Below, in pieces: positions 35,485 to 47,990 of a stretch of 64,000 nt of DNA. Source of the stretch: Hydractinia symbiolongicarpus (Eukaryota > Cnidaria > Hydrozoa > Anthoathecata > Hydractiniidae). Below the pieces are notes generated by a model that was not told the DNA's origin, made no database searches, and worked only from the letters and a program-made list of their open reading frames with translations. The stretch covers positions 31,364,001 to 31,428,000 of the forward strand of contig NC_079882.1 in assembly GCF_029227915.1 (NCBI RefSeq), given 5' to 3'. The number at the start of each line of letters is the position of its first letter. The stretch's first letter is position 1. The translations under genes and the position numbers were made by a program.

Positions 35485-38318
35485 ACAAGTCTCATGCGTT
35501 TTAGTGGTGAAAAACTAATTTAAAAAATCGTTCGGGAAATGAGTTTACTCCCTGGGTACTTTCTTTTTATACTTTTGACCATACGGTCGTGTCCGGAATT
35601 TAGGGGAAATCGCGGGTTTTTGTTTGCCGGCGGTTAAACTTCTTTTATTCGGCGTCCAATCAAAAATGAAAACATTTTTGAATACTACAAGTCTCATTCG
35701 TTCTAGTGGTACAGAAATAAGTTAAAAAATCGTTCGGGAAATCAGTTTACTCCCTGGGTACTTTCTTTATATACATTCGACCATACGGGCAAAGCCCAGG
35801 ATTTACGGGAAATCGCGGGTTTTCGTTTGCCAGCGATTAAACTTCTTTTATTCAGCGTCTCATCAAAAATGAAAACATTTTTGAAAATTACAAGTCTCAT
35901 ACGTTTTACTGGTGAAAAAATAATTTAAAAAATCGTTCGGGAAATGAGTTTACTCCCTGGGTACCTTCTTTGTATACTTTTGACTATACGGATCGTGGCC
36001 AGGATTTAGGGGAAATCGCGGGTTTTCCTTTGCCGGCGATTAAACTTCTTTTATGCAGCGTCTCATCAAAAATGAAAATTTTTTGAAAACTACAAGTCTC
36101 ATGCGTTTTAGTGATGAAAAAAAAATTCAAAAAATCGTTCAGGAAATGAGTTTACTCCCTTGGTACTTTCTTTGTATACATTTGACTATAGGGGCCGAGT
36201 CCGAGATTTACGGCAAATCGCGGGTTTTCGTTTGCCGGCTATTAAACTTCTTTTATTCAGCGTCTCATCAAAAATGAAAACATTTTTGAAAACTACAAGT
36301 CTCATACGTTTTACTGGTGAAAAAATAATTTAAAAATCGTTCGGGAGATGCGTTTACTCCCTGGGTACTTTCTTTGTATACTTTTGACTATACGGGCCGA
36401 GTCCGGGATTTACAGGAAATTGCGGGTTTTCAATTGCAGGCGATTAAACTCCTTTTATTCAGCGTCTCATCAAAAATGAAAACATTTTTAAAAACTAAAA
36501 GTCTCAAGCGTTTTAGTGGTGAAAAACTAATTTAAAAAATCGTTCGGGAAATGAGTTTACTCCCTGGGTACTTTCTTTTTATACTTTTGACCATACGGGT
36601 CGTGTCCGGAATTTAGGGGAAATCGCAGGTTTTTGTTTGCCGGCGGTTAAACTTCTTTTATTCGGCGTCCCATCAAAAATAAAAACATTTTTGAATACTA
36701 CAAGTCTCATTCGTTCTAGTGGTACAGAAATAATTTAAAAAATCGTTCGGGAAATCAGTTTATTCCCTGGGTACTTTCTTTATATACATTCGACTATACG
36801 GGCAAACCCGGGATTTACGGGAAATCGCGGGTTTTTGTTTGCCAGCGATTAAACTTCTTTTATTCAGCGTCTCATGAAAAATGAAAACATTTTTGAAAAT
36901 TACAAGTCTCATGCGTTTTAGTGGTGAAAAACTAATTTAAAAAATCGTTCGGGAAATGAGTTTACTCCCTGGGTACTTTCTTTTTATACTTTTGACCATA
37001 CGGTCGTGTCCGGAATTTAGGGGAAATCGCGGGTTTTTGTTTGCCGGCGGTTAAACTTCTTTTATTCGGCGTCCAATCAAAAATGAAAACATTTTTGAAT
37101 ACTACAAGTCTCATTCGTTCTAGTGGTACAGAAACAAGTTAAAAAATCGTTCGGGAAATCAGTTTACTCCCTGGGTACTTTCTTTATATACATTCGACTA
37201 TACGGGCAAAGCCCAGGATTTACGGGAAATCGCGGGTTTTCGTTTGCCAGCGATTAAACTTCTTTTATTCAGCGTCTCATCAAAAATGAAAACATTTTTG
37301 AAAATTACAAGTCTCATACGTTTTACTGGTGAAAAAATAATTTAAAAAATCGTTCGGGAAATGAGTTTACTCCCTGGGTACCTTCTTTGTATACTTTTGA
37401 CTATACGGATCGTGGCCAGGATTTAGGGGAAATCGCGGGTTTTCCTTTGCCGGCGATTAAACTTCTTTTATGCAGCGTCTCATCAAAAATGAAAATTTTT
37501 TGAAAACTACAAGTCTCATGCGTTTTAGTGATGAAAAAAAAATTCAAAAAATCGTTCAGGAAATGAGTTTACTCCCTTGGTACTTTCTTTGTATACATTT
37601 GACTATAGGGGCCGAGTCCGAGATTTACGGCAAATCGCGGGTTTTCGTTTGCCGGCTATTAAACTTCTTTTATTCAGCGTCTCATCAAAAATGAAAACAT
37701 TTTTGAAAACTACAAGTCTCATACGTTTTACTGGTGAAAAAATAATTTAAAAATCGTTCGGGAGATGCGTTTACTCCCTGGGTACTTTCTTTGTATACTT
37801 TTGACTATACGGGCCGAGTCCGGGATTTACGGGAAATCGCGGGTTTTCAATTGCAGGCGATTAAACTCCTTTTATTCAGCGTCTCATCAAAAATAAAAAC
37901 ATTTTTAAAAACTACAAGTCTCAAGCGTTTTAGTGGTGAAAAACTAATTTAAAAAATCGTTCGGGAAATGAGTTTACTCCCTGGGTACTTTCTTTTTATA
38001 CTTTTGACCATACGGGTCGTGTCCGGAATTTAGGGGAAATCGCAGGTTTTTGTTTGCCGGCGGTTAAACTTCTTTTATTCGGCGTCCCATCAAAAATAAA
38101 AACATTTTTGAATACTACAAGTCTCATTCGTTCTAGTGGTACAGAAATAATTTAAAAAATCGTTCGGGAAATCAGTTTATTCCCTGGGTACTTTCTTTAT
38201 ATACATTCGACTATACGGGCAAACCCGGGATTTACGGGAAATCGCGGGTTTTTGTTTGCCAGCGATTAAACTTCTTTTATTCAGCGTCTCATGAAAAATG
38301 AAAACATTTTTGAAAATT
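35485..38318 (+). repeat. 7-mer tandem duplication, 2 x ~1,417 bp
   Basis: Copies at about 35,485-36,901 and 36,902-38,318. The single-G variant CATACGGTCGTG recurs at 35,581 and 36,998. Differences seen include GAAATAAGTT against GAAACAAGTT (about 35,714/37,131), CGACCATACGG against CGACTATACGG, and TTACAGGAAATTG against TTACGGGAAATCG. A third, more diverged relative follows from about 38,319. Confidence 0.82.
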
Positions 38319-39805
38319 ACAAGTCTCATGGGTTTTAGTGGTGAAAAAATAATTTAAAAAATCGTTCGGGAAATGAGTTTACTCCCGGGGTACCTTCTTT
38401 GTATACTTTTGACTATACGGATCGTGGCCAGGATTTAGGGGATATCCCGGTTTTTCGTTTGCCGGCGATTAAACTTCTTTTATTCAGCGTCTCATCAAAA
38501 ATGAAAACATTTTTAAAAACTACAAGGCTCATGCGTTTTAGTGCTGAAAAAATAATTTAAAAAATCGTTCGGGAAATGAGTTTACTCCCTGGGTACTTTC
38601 TTTGTATACTTTTGACTATACGGACCGACTCCGGGATTTACGGGAAATCGCGGGTTTTCGATTGCAGGCTATTAAACTTCTTTTATTCAACGTCTCATCA
38701 AAAATGAAAACATTTTTGAAAACTACAAGTCTCATACGTTTTAGTGGTGAAAAAATAATTTAAAAAATCGTTCGGGAAATGAGTTTACTCCCTGGGTACC
38801 TTCTTTGTATACTTTTGACTATACGGATCGTGGCCAGGGTTTAGGGGAAATCACGGGTTTTCCTTTGCCGGCGATTAAACTTCTTTTATGCAGCGTCTCA
38901 TCAAAAATGAAAATTTTTTGAAAACTACAAGTCTCATGCGTTTTAGTGATGAAAAAATAATTCAAAAAATCGTTCAGGAAATGAGTTTACTCCCTTGGTA
39001 CTTTCTTTGTATACATTTGACTATACGGGCCGAGGCCGAGATTTACGGCAAATCGCGGGTTTTCGTTTGCCGGCTATTAAACTTCTTTTATTCAGCGTCT
39101 CATCAAAAATGAAAACATTTTTGAAAACTACAAGTCTCATACGTTTTACTGGTGAAAAAATAATTTAAAAAATCGTTCGGGAGATGCGTTTACTCCCTTG
39201 GTACTTTCTTTGTATACTTTTGACTATACGGGCCGAGTCCGGGATTTACGGGAAATCCGGGTTTTCGTTTGCAGGCGATTAAACTCCTTATTCAGCGTCT
39301 CATCAAAAATGAAAACATTTTTGAAAACTACAAGTCTCATGCGTTTTAGTGGTGAAAAACTAATTTAAAAAATCGTTCGGGAAATGAGTTTAATCCCTGG
39401 GTACTTTCTTTTTATACTTTTGACCATACGGGTCGTGTCCGGAATTTAAGGGAAATCGCAGGTTTTTGTTTGCCGGCGGTTAAACTTTTTTTATTCGGCG
39501 TCCCATCAAAAATGAAAACATTTTTGAATACTACAAGTCTCTTTCGTTCTAGTGGTACAGAAATAATTTAAAAAATCGTTCGGGAAATCAGTTTACTCCC
39601 TGGGTACTTTCTTTATATACATTCGACTATACGGGCAAACCCGGGATTTACGAGAAATCGCGGGTTTTTGTTTGCCAGCGATTAAACTTCTTTTATTCAG
39701 CGTCTCATCAAAAATGAAAACATTTTTGAAAATTACAAGTCTCATGGGTTTTAGTGGTGAAAAAATAATTTAAAAAATCGTTCGGGAAATGAGTTTACTC
39801 CCGGG
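36365..39805 (+). repeat. 17-mer block, copy 1 (3,441 bp)
   Basis: Repeated directly downstream. Variants recur 3,441 bp apart: GTCCGGGATTTACAGG at 36,401/39,842, AAACTAAAAGTCTCAAGCG near 36,494/39,935 and GAAACAAGTT at 37,131/40,572. The left boundary is set by GGAGATGCGTTTAC here against GGAAATGAGTTTAC before copy 2. It contains the end of the first 7-mer and all of the second, so the 7-mer duplication is older. Confidence 0.87.
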
Positions 39806-42800
39806 GTACTTTCTTTGTATACTTTTGACTATACGGGCCGAGTCCGGGATTTACAGGAAATCGCGGGTTTTCAATTGCAGGCGATTAAACTCCTTTTATT
39901 CAGCGTCTCATCAAAAATGAAAACATTTTTAAAAACTAAAAGTCTCAAGCGTTTTAGTGGTGAAAAACTAATTTAAAAAATCGTTCGGGAAATGAGTTTA
40001 CTCCCTGGGTACTTTCTTTTTATACTTTTGACCATACGGGTCGTGTCCGGAATTTAGGGGAAATCGCAGGTTTTTGTTTGCCGGCGGTTAAACTTCTTTT
40101 ATTCGGCGTCCCATCAAAAATAAAAACATTTTTGAATACTACAAGTCTCATTCGTTCTAGTGGTACAGAAATAATTTAAAAAATCGTTCGGGAAATCAGT
40201 TTATTCCCTGGGTACTTTCTTTATATACATTCGACTATACGGGCAAACCCGGGATTTACGGGAAATCGCGGGTTTTTGTTTGCCAGCGATTAAACTTCTT
40301 TTATTCAGCGTCTCATGAAAAATGAAAACATTTTTGAAAATTACAAGTCTCATGCGTTTTAGTGGTGAAAAACTAATTTAAAAAATCGTTCGGGAAATGA
40401 GTTTACTCCCTGGGTACTTTCTTTTTATACTTTTGACCATACGGTCGTGTCCGGAATTTAGGGGAAATCGCGGGTTTTTGTTTGCCGGCGGTTAAACTTC
40501 TTTTATTCGGCGTCCAATCAAAAATGAAAACATTTTTGAATACTACAAGTCTCATTCGTTCTAGTGGTACAGAAACAAGTTAAAAAATCGTTCGGGAAAT
40601 CAGTTTACTCCCTGGGTACTTTCTTTATATACATTCGACTATACGGGCAAAGCCCAGGATTTACGGGAAATCGCGGGTTTTCGTTTGCCAGCGATTAAAC
40701 TTCTTTTATTCAGCGTCTCATCAAAAATGAAAACATTTTTGAAAAATTACAAGTCTCATACGTTTTACTGGTGAAAAAATAATTTAAAAAATCGTTCGGG
40801 AAATGAGTTTACTCCCTGGGTACCTTCTTTGTATACTTTTGACTATACGGATCGTGGCCAGGATTTAGGGGAAATCGCGGGTTTTCCTTTGCCGGCGATT
40901 AAACTTCTTTTATGCAGCGTCTCATCAAAAATGAAAATTTTTTGAAAACTACAAGTCTCATGCGTTTTAGTGATGAAAAAAAAATTCAAAAAATCGTTCA
41001 GGAAATGAGTTTACTCCCTTGGTACTTTCTTTGTATACATTTGACTATAGGGGCCGAGTCCGAGATTTACGGCAAATCGCGGGTTTTCGTTTGCCGGCTA
41101 TTAAACTTCTTTTATTCAGCGTCTCATCAAAAATGAAAACATTTTTGAAAACTACAAGTCTCATACGTTTTACTGGTGAAAAAATAATTTAAAAATCGTT
41201 CGGGAGATGCGTTTACTCCCTGGGTACTTTCTTTGTATACTTTTGACTATACGGGCCGAGTCCGGGATTTACGGGAAATCGCGGGTTTTCAATTGCAGGC
41301 GATTAAACTCCTTTTATTCAGCGTCTCATCAAAAATAAAAACATTTTTAAAAACTACAAGTCTCAAGCGTTTTAGTGGTGAAAAACTAATTTAAAAAATC
41401 GTTCGGGAAATGAGTTTACTCCCTGGGTACTTTCTTTTTATACTTTTGACCATACGGGTCGTGTCCGGAATTTAGGGGAAATCGCAGGTTTTTGTTTGCC
41501 GGCGGTTAAACTTCTTTTATTCGGCGTCCCATCAAAAATAAAAACATTTTTGAATACTACAAGTCTCATTCGTTCTAGTGGTACAGAAATAATTTAAAAA
41601 ATCGTTCGGGAAATCAGTTTATTCCCTGGGTACTTTCTTTATATACATTCGACTATACGGGCAAACCCGGGATTTACGGGAAATCGCGGGTTTTTGTTTG
41701 CCAGCGATTAAACTTCTTTTATTCAGCGTCTCATGAAAAATGAAAACATTTTTGAAAATTACAAGTCTCATGGGTTTTAGTGGTGAAAAAATAATTTAAA
41801 AAATCGTTCGGGAAATGAGTTTACTCCCGGGGTACCTTCTTTGTATACTTTTGACTATACGGATCGTGGCCAGGATTTAGGGGATATCCCGGTTTTTCGT
41901 TTGCCGGCGATTAAACTTCTTTTATTCAGCGTCTCATCAAAAATGAAAACATTTTTAAAAACTACAAGGCTCATGCGTTTTAGTGCTGAAAAAATAATTT
42001 AAAAAATCGTTCGGGAAATGAGTTTACTCCCTGGGTACTTTCTTTGTATACTTTTGACTATACGGACCGACTCCGGGATTTACGGGAAATCGCGGGTTTT
42101 CGATTGCAGGCTATTAAACTTCTTTTATTCAACGTCTCATCAAAAATGAAAACATTTTTGAAAACTACAAGTCTCATACGTTTTAGTGGTGAAAAAATAA
42201 TTTAAAAAATCGTTCGGGAAATGAGTTTACTCCCTGGGTACCTTCTTTGTATACTTTTGACTATACGGATCGTGGCCAGGGTTTAGGGGAAATCACGGGT
42301 TTTCCTTTGCCGGCGATTAAACTTCTTTTATGCAGCGTCTCATCAAAAATGAAAATTTTTTGAAAACTACAAGTCTCATGCGTTTTAGTGATGAAAAAAT
42401 AATTCAAAAAATCGTTCAGGAAATGAGTTTACTCCCTTGGTACTTTCTTTGTATACATTTGACTATACGGGCCGAGGCCGAGATTTACGGCAAATCGCGG
42501 GTTTTCGTTTGCCGGCTATTAAACTTCTTTTATTCAGCGTCTCATCAAAAATGAAAACATTTTTGAAAACTACAAGTCTCATACGTTTTACTGGTGAAAA
42601 AATAATTTAAAAAATCGTTCGGGAGATGCGTTTACTCCCTTGGTACTTTCTTTGTATACTTTTGACTATACGGGCCGAGTCCGGGATTTACGGGAAATCC
42701 GGGTTTTCGTTTGCAGGCGATTAAACTCCTTATTCAGCGTCTCATCAAAAATGAAAACATTTTTGAAAACTACAAGTCTCATGCGTTTTAGTGGTGAAAA

Positions 42801-43247
42801 ACTAATTTAAAAAATCGTTCGGGAAATGAGTTTAATCCCTGGGTACTTTCTTTTTATACTTTTGACCATACGGGTCGTGTCCGGAATTTAAGGGAAATCG
42901 CAGGTTTTTGTTTGCCGGCGGTTAAACTTTTTTTATTCGGCGTCCCATCAAAAATGAAAACATTTTTGAATACTACAAGTCTCTTTCGTTCTAGTGGTAC
43001 AGAAATAATTTAAAAAATCGTTCGGGAAATCAGTTTACTCCCTGGGTACTTTCTTTATATACATTCGACTATACGGGCAAACCCGGGATTTACGAGAAAT
43101 CGCGGGTTTTTGTTTGCCAGCGATTAAACTTCTTTTATTCAGCGTCTCATCAAAAATGAAAACATTTTTGAAAATTACAAGTCTCATGGGTTTTAGTGGT
43201 GAAAAAATAATTTAAAAAATCGTTCGGGAAATGAGTTTACTCCCGGG
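39806..43247 (+). repeat. 17-mer block, copy 2 (3,442 bp)
   Basis: Nearly identical to the preceding 3,441 bp. Differences noticed are AAATCGCGGG near 39,858 (AAATTGCGGG in copy 1) and one extra A in GAAAAATTAC near 40,741, which shifts the later offset to 3,442. The right boundary is where GGACCGAGTCCGGG replaces GGGCCGAGTCCGGG near 43,275, so it is uncertain by about 30 bp. Confidence 0.87.
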
Positions 43248-45615
43248 GTACCTTCTTTGTATACTTTTGACTATACGGACCGAGTCCGGGATTTACGGGA
43301 AATCGCGGGTTTTCGTTTGCAGGCTATTAAACTTCTTTTATTCAACGTCTCATCAGAAATGAAAACATTTTTGAAAACTACAAGTCTCATACGTTTTACT
43401 GGTGAAAAAATAATTTAAAAAATCGTTCGGGAAATGAGTTTACTACCTTGGTACTTTCTTTGTATACATTTGACTATACGGGCCGAGTCCGAGATTTACG
43501 GCAAATCGCGGGTTTTCGTTTGCCGGCTATTAAACTTCTTTTATTCAGCGTCTCATCAAAAATGAAAACATTTTTGAAAACTACAAGTCTCATACGTTTT
43601 ACTGGTAAAAAAATAATTTAAAAAATCGTTCGGGAGATGCGTTTACTCCCTTGGTACTTTCTTTGTATACTTTTGACTATACGGGCCGAGTCCGGGATTT
43701 GCGGGAAATCCGGGTTTTCGTTTGCAGGCGATTAAACTCCTTATTCAGCGTCTCATCAAAAATGAAAACATTTTTGAAAACTACAAGTCTCATGCGTTTT
43801 AGTGGTGAAAAACTAATTTAAAAAATCGTTCGGGAAATGAGTTTAATCCCTGGGTACTTTCTTTTTATACTTTTGACCATACGGGTCGTGTCCGGAATAT
43901 AAGGGAAATCGCAGGTTTTTGTTTGCCGGCGGTTAAACTTCTTTTATTCGGCGTCCCATCAAAAATGAAAACGTTTTTGAATACTACAAGTCTCTTTCGT
44001 TCTAGTGGTACAGAAATAATTTAAAAAATCGTTCGGGAAATGAGTTTACTTCCTGGGTACTTTCTTTGTATACTTTTGACTTACGGGCCGAGTCCCGGAT
44101 TTACGGGAAATCGCGGGTTTTTGTTTGCCGGCGATTAAACTCCTTTTAGTCAGCGTCTCATCAAAAATGAAAACATTTTTGAAAACTACAACTCCCATGC
44201 GTTTTAGTGGTGAAAAACTAATTTAAAAAATCGTTTGGGAAATGAGTTTACTCCCTGGGTACTTTCTTTTTATACTTTTGACCATACGGGTCGTGTCCGA
44301 AATTTAGGGGAAATCGCGGGTTTTTGTTTGCCGGCGGTTAAACTTCTTTTATTCGGGGTCCAATCAAAAATGAAAACATTTTTGAATACTACAAGTCTCA
44401 TTCGTTCTAGTGGTACAGAAATAATTCAAAAAATCGTTCGGGAAATCAGTTCACTCCCTGGGTACTTTGTTTATATACATTCGACTATACGGGCAAAGCC
44501 CATGATTTACGGGAAATCGCGGGTTTTCGTTTGCCAGCGATTAAACTTCTTTTATTCAGCGTCTTATCAAAAATGAAAACATTTTTGAAAATTACAAGTC
44601 TTATGGGTCTTAGTGGTGAAAAAATAATTTAAAAAATCGTTCGGGAAATGAGTTTACTCCCTGGGTACCTTCTTTGTATATTTTTGACTATACGGATCGT
44701 GGCCAGGATTTAGGGGAAATCGCGGGTTTTCGTTTGCCGGCGATTAAACTTCTTTTATGCAGCGTCTCATCAAAAATGAAAATTTTTTGAAAACTACAAG
44801 TCTCATGCGTTTTAGTGATGAATAAAAAATTCAAAAAATCGTTCAGGAAATGAGTTTACGTCCTTGGTACTTTCTTTGTATACATTTGACTATACGGGCC
44901 GAGTCCGAGATTTACGGCAAATCGCGGGTTTTCGTTTGCCGGCTATTAAACTTCGTTTATTCAGCGTCTCATCAAACATGAAAACATTTTTGAAAACTAC
45001 AAGTCTCATACGTTTTACTGGTAAAAAAATAATTTAAAAAATCGTTCGGGAGATGAGTTTACTCCCTGGGTACTTTCTTTGTATACTTTTGACTATACGG
45101 GCCAAGTCCGGGATTTACGGGAAATCGCGGGTTTTCGTTTGCAGGCGATTAAACTCCTTTTATTCAGCGTCTCATCAAAAATGAAAACATTTTTGAAAAC
45201 TACAAGTCTCATGCGTTTTAGTGGTGAAAAACTAATTTAAAAAATCGTTCGGGAAATCAGTTTACTTCCTGGGTACTTTCTTTATATACATTCGACTATA
45301 CGGGCAAACCCGGGATTTACGGGAAATCGTGGGTTTTTGTTTGCCAGCGATTAAACTTCTTTTATTCAGCGTCTCATCAAAAATGAAAACATTTTTGAAA
45401 ATTACAAGTCTCATGGGTTTTAGTGGTGAAAAAATAATTTAAAAAATCGTTCGTGAAATGATTTTACTCCCGGGGTACCTTCTTTGTATACTTTTAACTA
45501 TACGGATCGTGGCCAGGATTTAGGGGATATCGCGGGTTTTCGTTGGCCGGCGATTAAACTTCTTTTATTCAGCGTCTCATCAAAAATGAAAATTTTTTTG
45601 AAAACTACAAGTCTC
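43248..45615 (+). repeat. Domain 5: irregular domain-4-like monomers
   Basis: About 12 monomers related to domain 4 (GACCATACGGGTCGTG, TCTAGTGGTACAG, GGATCGTGGCCAGG, AAAATTTTTTG) but in a shuffled order and with more private changes, for example TTTTGACTTACGG near 44,075 and AATCAGTTCACTCC near 44,450. No tandem block of more than about two monomers was found. It reads as the decayed flank of domain 4. Confidence 0.72.
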
Positions 45616-45899
45616 ATGCGTTTTAAGGTTGAAAAAATAATTTAAAAATCGTTCGGGAAATGAGTTTACTCCCCAGGTACTTTCTTTGTATGCTTTTGAC
45701 TATACGGGCCGAGTCAAGGATTTACGGGAAATCGCGGGTTTTCGTTTGCCGGCGATTAAACTCCTTTTATTCAGCGTCTCATCAAAAATGAAAACATTTT
45801 TTAAAACTACAAGTCTCACGCGTTTTAGTGGTGAAAAACTAATTTAAAAAATCGTTCGGGAAATGAATTTACTCCCTGGGTACTTTCTTTGTATACTTT

Positions 45900-46310
45900 T
45901 GACTATACGGGCTGAGTCCGGGATTTACGGGAAATCGCGGGTTTTCGTTTGCCGGCAATTAAACTTCTTTTATTCAGCGTCTCATCAAAAATGAAAACAT
46001 TTTTGAAAACTACAAGTCTCATGCGTTTTAGTGCTGAAAAAATAATTTAAAAAATCGTTCGGGAAATGAGATTACTCCCTGGGTACTTTCTTTGTATACT
46101 TTTGACTATACGGGCTGAGTCCGGGATTTACGGGAAATCGCGGGTTTTCGTTTGCCGGCAATTAAACTTCTTTTATTCAGCGTCTCATCAAAAATGAAAA
46201 CATTTTTGAAAACTACAAGTCTCATGCGTTTTAGTGCTGAAAAAATAATTTAAAAAATCTTTCGGGAAATGAGATTACTCCCTGGGTACTTTCTTTGTAT
46301 ACTTTTGACT
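45900..46310 (+). repeat. Single-monomer tandem duplication (203 bp)
   Basis: GGGCTGAGTCCGGG, TTTGCCGGCAATTAAAC and ATGAGATTACTCC recur 203 bp apart (GGGCTGAG at 45,909 and 46,112). Two neighbouring monomers are nearly identical here, unlike the usual strong difference between neighbours in a higher-order array. Confidence 0.7.
45985..46006. other. Short dyad (9-bp arms, 4-nt loop) in the AT-rich part, representative
   Basis: TCAAAAATG, a four-base AAAA loop and CATTTTTGA form a perfect 22-bp inverted repeat at phase 168-189. It is present in most monomers. Type A changes it to AAAATGTAAACATTTT, losing outer pairs but gaining inner ones; type C shortens the right arm; some domain 4 and 6 monomers (ATGAAAATTTTTTG) lose it. 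It could form a hairpin or be a protein site, but a role is not shown. Confidence 0.7.
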
Positions 46311-46917
46311 ATTCGGCCGAGTCCGGGATTTACGGGAAATCGCGGGTTTTCGTTTGCCGGCGATTAAACTTCTTTTATTCAGCTTCTCATCAAAATGCAA
46401 ACATTATTGAATACTACAAGTCTCATTCGTTCTAGTGGTGCAGAAATAATTTAAAAATCGTTCGGGAAATCAGTTTACTCCCTGGGTACTTTCTTTGTAT
46501 ACTTTTGACTATACGGGCCGAGTCCGGGATTTACGGAAATCGCGGGTTTTCTTTTGCCGGCGATTAAACTTCTTTTATTCAGCGTCTCATCAAAAATGAA
46601 AAGATTTTTGAAAACTACAAGTCTCATTCGTTTTATTGCTGAAAAATTAATTTAAAAATCGTTCGGGAAATGAGTTTACTCCCCAGGTACTTTCTTTGTA
46701 TGCTTTTGACTATACGGGCCGAGTCCGGGATTTACGGAAAATCGCGGGTTTTCGTTTGCCGGCGATTAAACTCCTTTTATTCAGAGTCTCATCAAAAATG
46801 AAAACATTTTTGAAAACTACAAGTGTCACGCGTTTTAGTGGTGAAAAACTAATTTAAAAAATCGTTCGGGAAATGAGTTTACTCCCTGGGTACTTTCTTT
46901 GTATACTTTTGACTATA

Positions 46918-46967
46918 CGGGCCGAGTCCGGGATTTACGGGAAATCGCGGGTTTTCGTTTGCCGGCG
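46918..46967 (+). other. CpG-dense core of the monomer (phase 91-140), representative
   Basis: This 50-bp segment is 64% GC against about 29% for the rest of the consensus, and holds 9 of the 13 CpGs. CGGG begins at phases 91, 102, 111 and 121, so the four motifs recur at 11, 9 and 10 bp, about one helical turn. The same segment gives G-tracts with loops of 8, 6 and 7 bases, just outside the strict quadruplex rule. It ends in the palindrome GCCGGC (phase 134-139). Most diagnostic differences between monomer types also lie here. Confidence 0.8.
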
Positions 46968-47590
46968 ATTAAACTTCTTCTACTCAGCGTCTCATTAAAA
47001 ATGAGAACATTTTTGAAAACTACAAGTCTCACGCGTTTTACTGGTGAAAAAATAATTTAAAAAATCGTTCGGGAAGTGAGTTTACTCCCTGGGTACTTTC
47101 TTTGTATACTTTTGACTATACGGGCCGAGTCCGGGATTTACGGTAAATTGCGGGTTTTCGTTTGCCGGCGATTAAACTTCTTTTATTCAGCCTCTCATCA
47201 AAAATGAAAACTATTTTGAAAACTACAAGTCTCATGCGTTTTAGTGCTGAAAAAATAATTTAAAAAATCGTTCGGGAAATGAGATTACTCCATGGGTACT
47301 TTCTTTGTATACTTTTGACTATACGGGCCGAGTCCGGGATTTACGGGAAATCGCGGGTTTTCGTTTGCCGGCAATTAAACTTCTTTTATTCAGCGTCTCA
47401 TCAAAAATGAAAACATTTTTGAAAACTACAAGTCTCATGCGTTTTAGTGCTGAAAAAATAATTTAAAAAATCTTTCGGGAAATGAGATTACTCCCTGGGT
47501 ACTTTCTTTGTATACTTTTTACTATACGGGCCGAGTCCGGGATTTACGGGAAATCGCGGGTTTTCGTTCGCCGGCGATTAAACTTCTTTT

Positions 47591-47990
47591 ATTCAGCTTC
47601 TCATCAAAATGCAAACATTATTGAATACTACAAGTCGCATTCGTTCTAGTGGTGCAGAAATAATTTAAAAATCGTTCGGGAAATCAGTTTACTCCCTGGG
47701 TACTTTCTTTGTATACTTTTGACTATACGGGCCGAGTCCGGAATTTACGGAAATCGCAGGTTTTTGTTTGCCGGCGATTAAACTTCTTTTATTCAGCTTC
47801 TCATCAAAATGCAAACATTATTGAATACTACAAGTCGCATTCGTTCTAGTGGTGCAGAAATAATTTAAAAATCGTTCGGGAAATCAGTTTACTCCCTGGG
47901 TACTTTCTTTGTATACTTTTGACAATACGGGCCGAGTCCGGAATTTACGGAAATCGCAGGTTTTTGTTTGCCGGCGATTAAACTTCTTTT
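47591..47990 (+). repeat. Single-monomer tandem duplication, 2 x 200 bp
   Basis: ATTCAGCTTCTCATCAAAATG recurs in part at 47,591 and 47,791, and the 200-bp units are alike apart from GACTATACGG against GACAATACGG near 47,923. The 200-bp length comes from three 1-bp deletions: in the A run before TCG, in GGGAAATCG and in CAAAAATG. Confidence 0.8.

Larger units (their letters stand above)
35485..43247 (+). repeat. Domain 4: nested 7-mer and 17-mer higher-order repeats
   Basis: The monomers include a class with TTTTTATACTTTTGACCATACGG and GGAATTTAGGGG, and a class with CATTCGTTCTAGTGGTACAG, AAATCAGTTTA, TATATACATTCGAC and GGGCAAA. They are organised first in 7-mers of about 1,417 bp and then in a 17-mer of 3,441 bp. 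The monomer with AAAATTTTTTG starting near 36,053 returns near 37,470, 38,888, 40,912 and 42,330 (intervals 1417, 1418, 2024 and 1418 bp). Confidence 0.85.

Noticed and set aside
36053-42554. Five open frames of 74 codons with almost the same product (36,053, 37,470, 38,888, 40,912, 42,330)
   Set aside because: They are satellite monomers in which TTTAAAA became TTCAAAA, removing a recurrent stop. The frame starts and stops at arbitrary phases, 203 is not a multiple of three so the frame cannot persist, and copies follow the DNA duplications.
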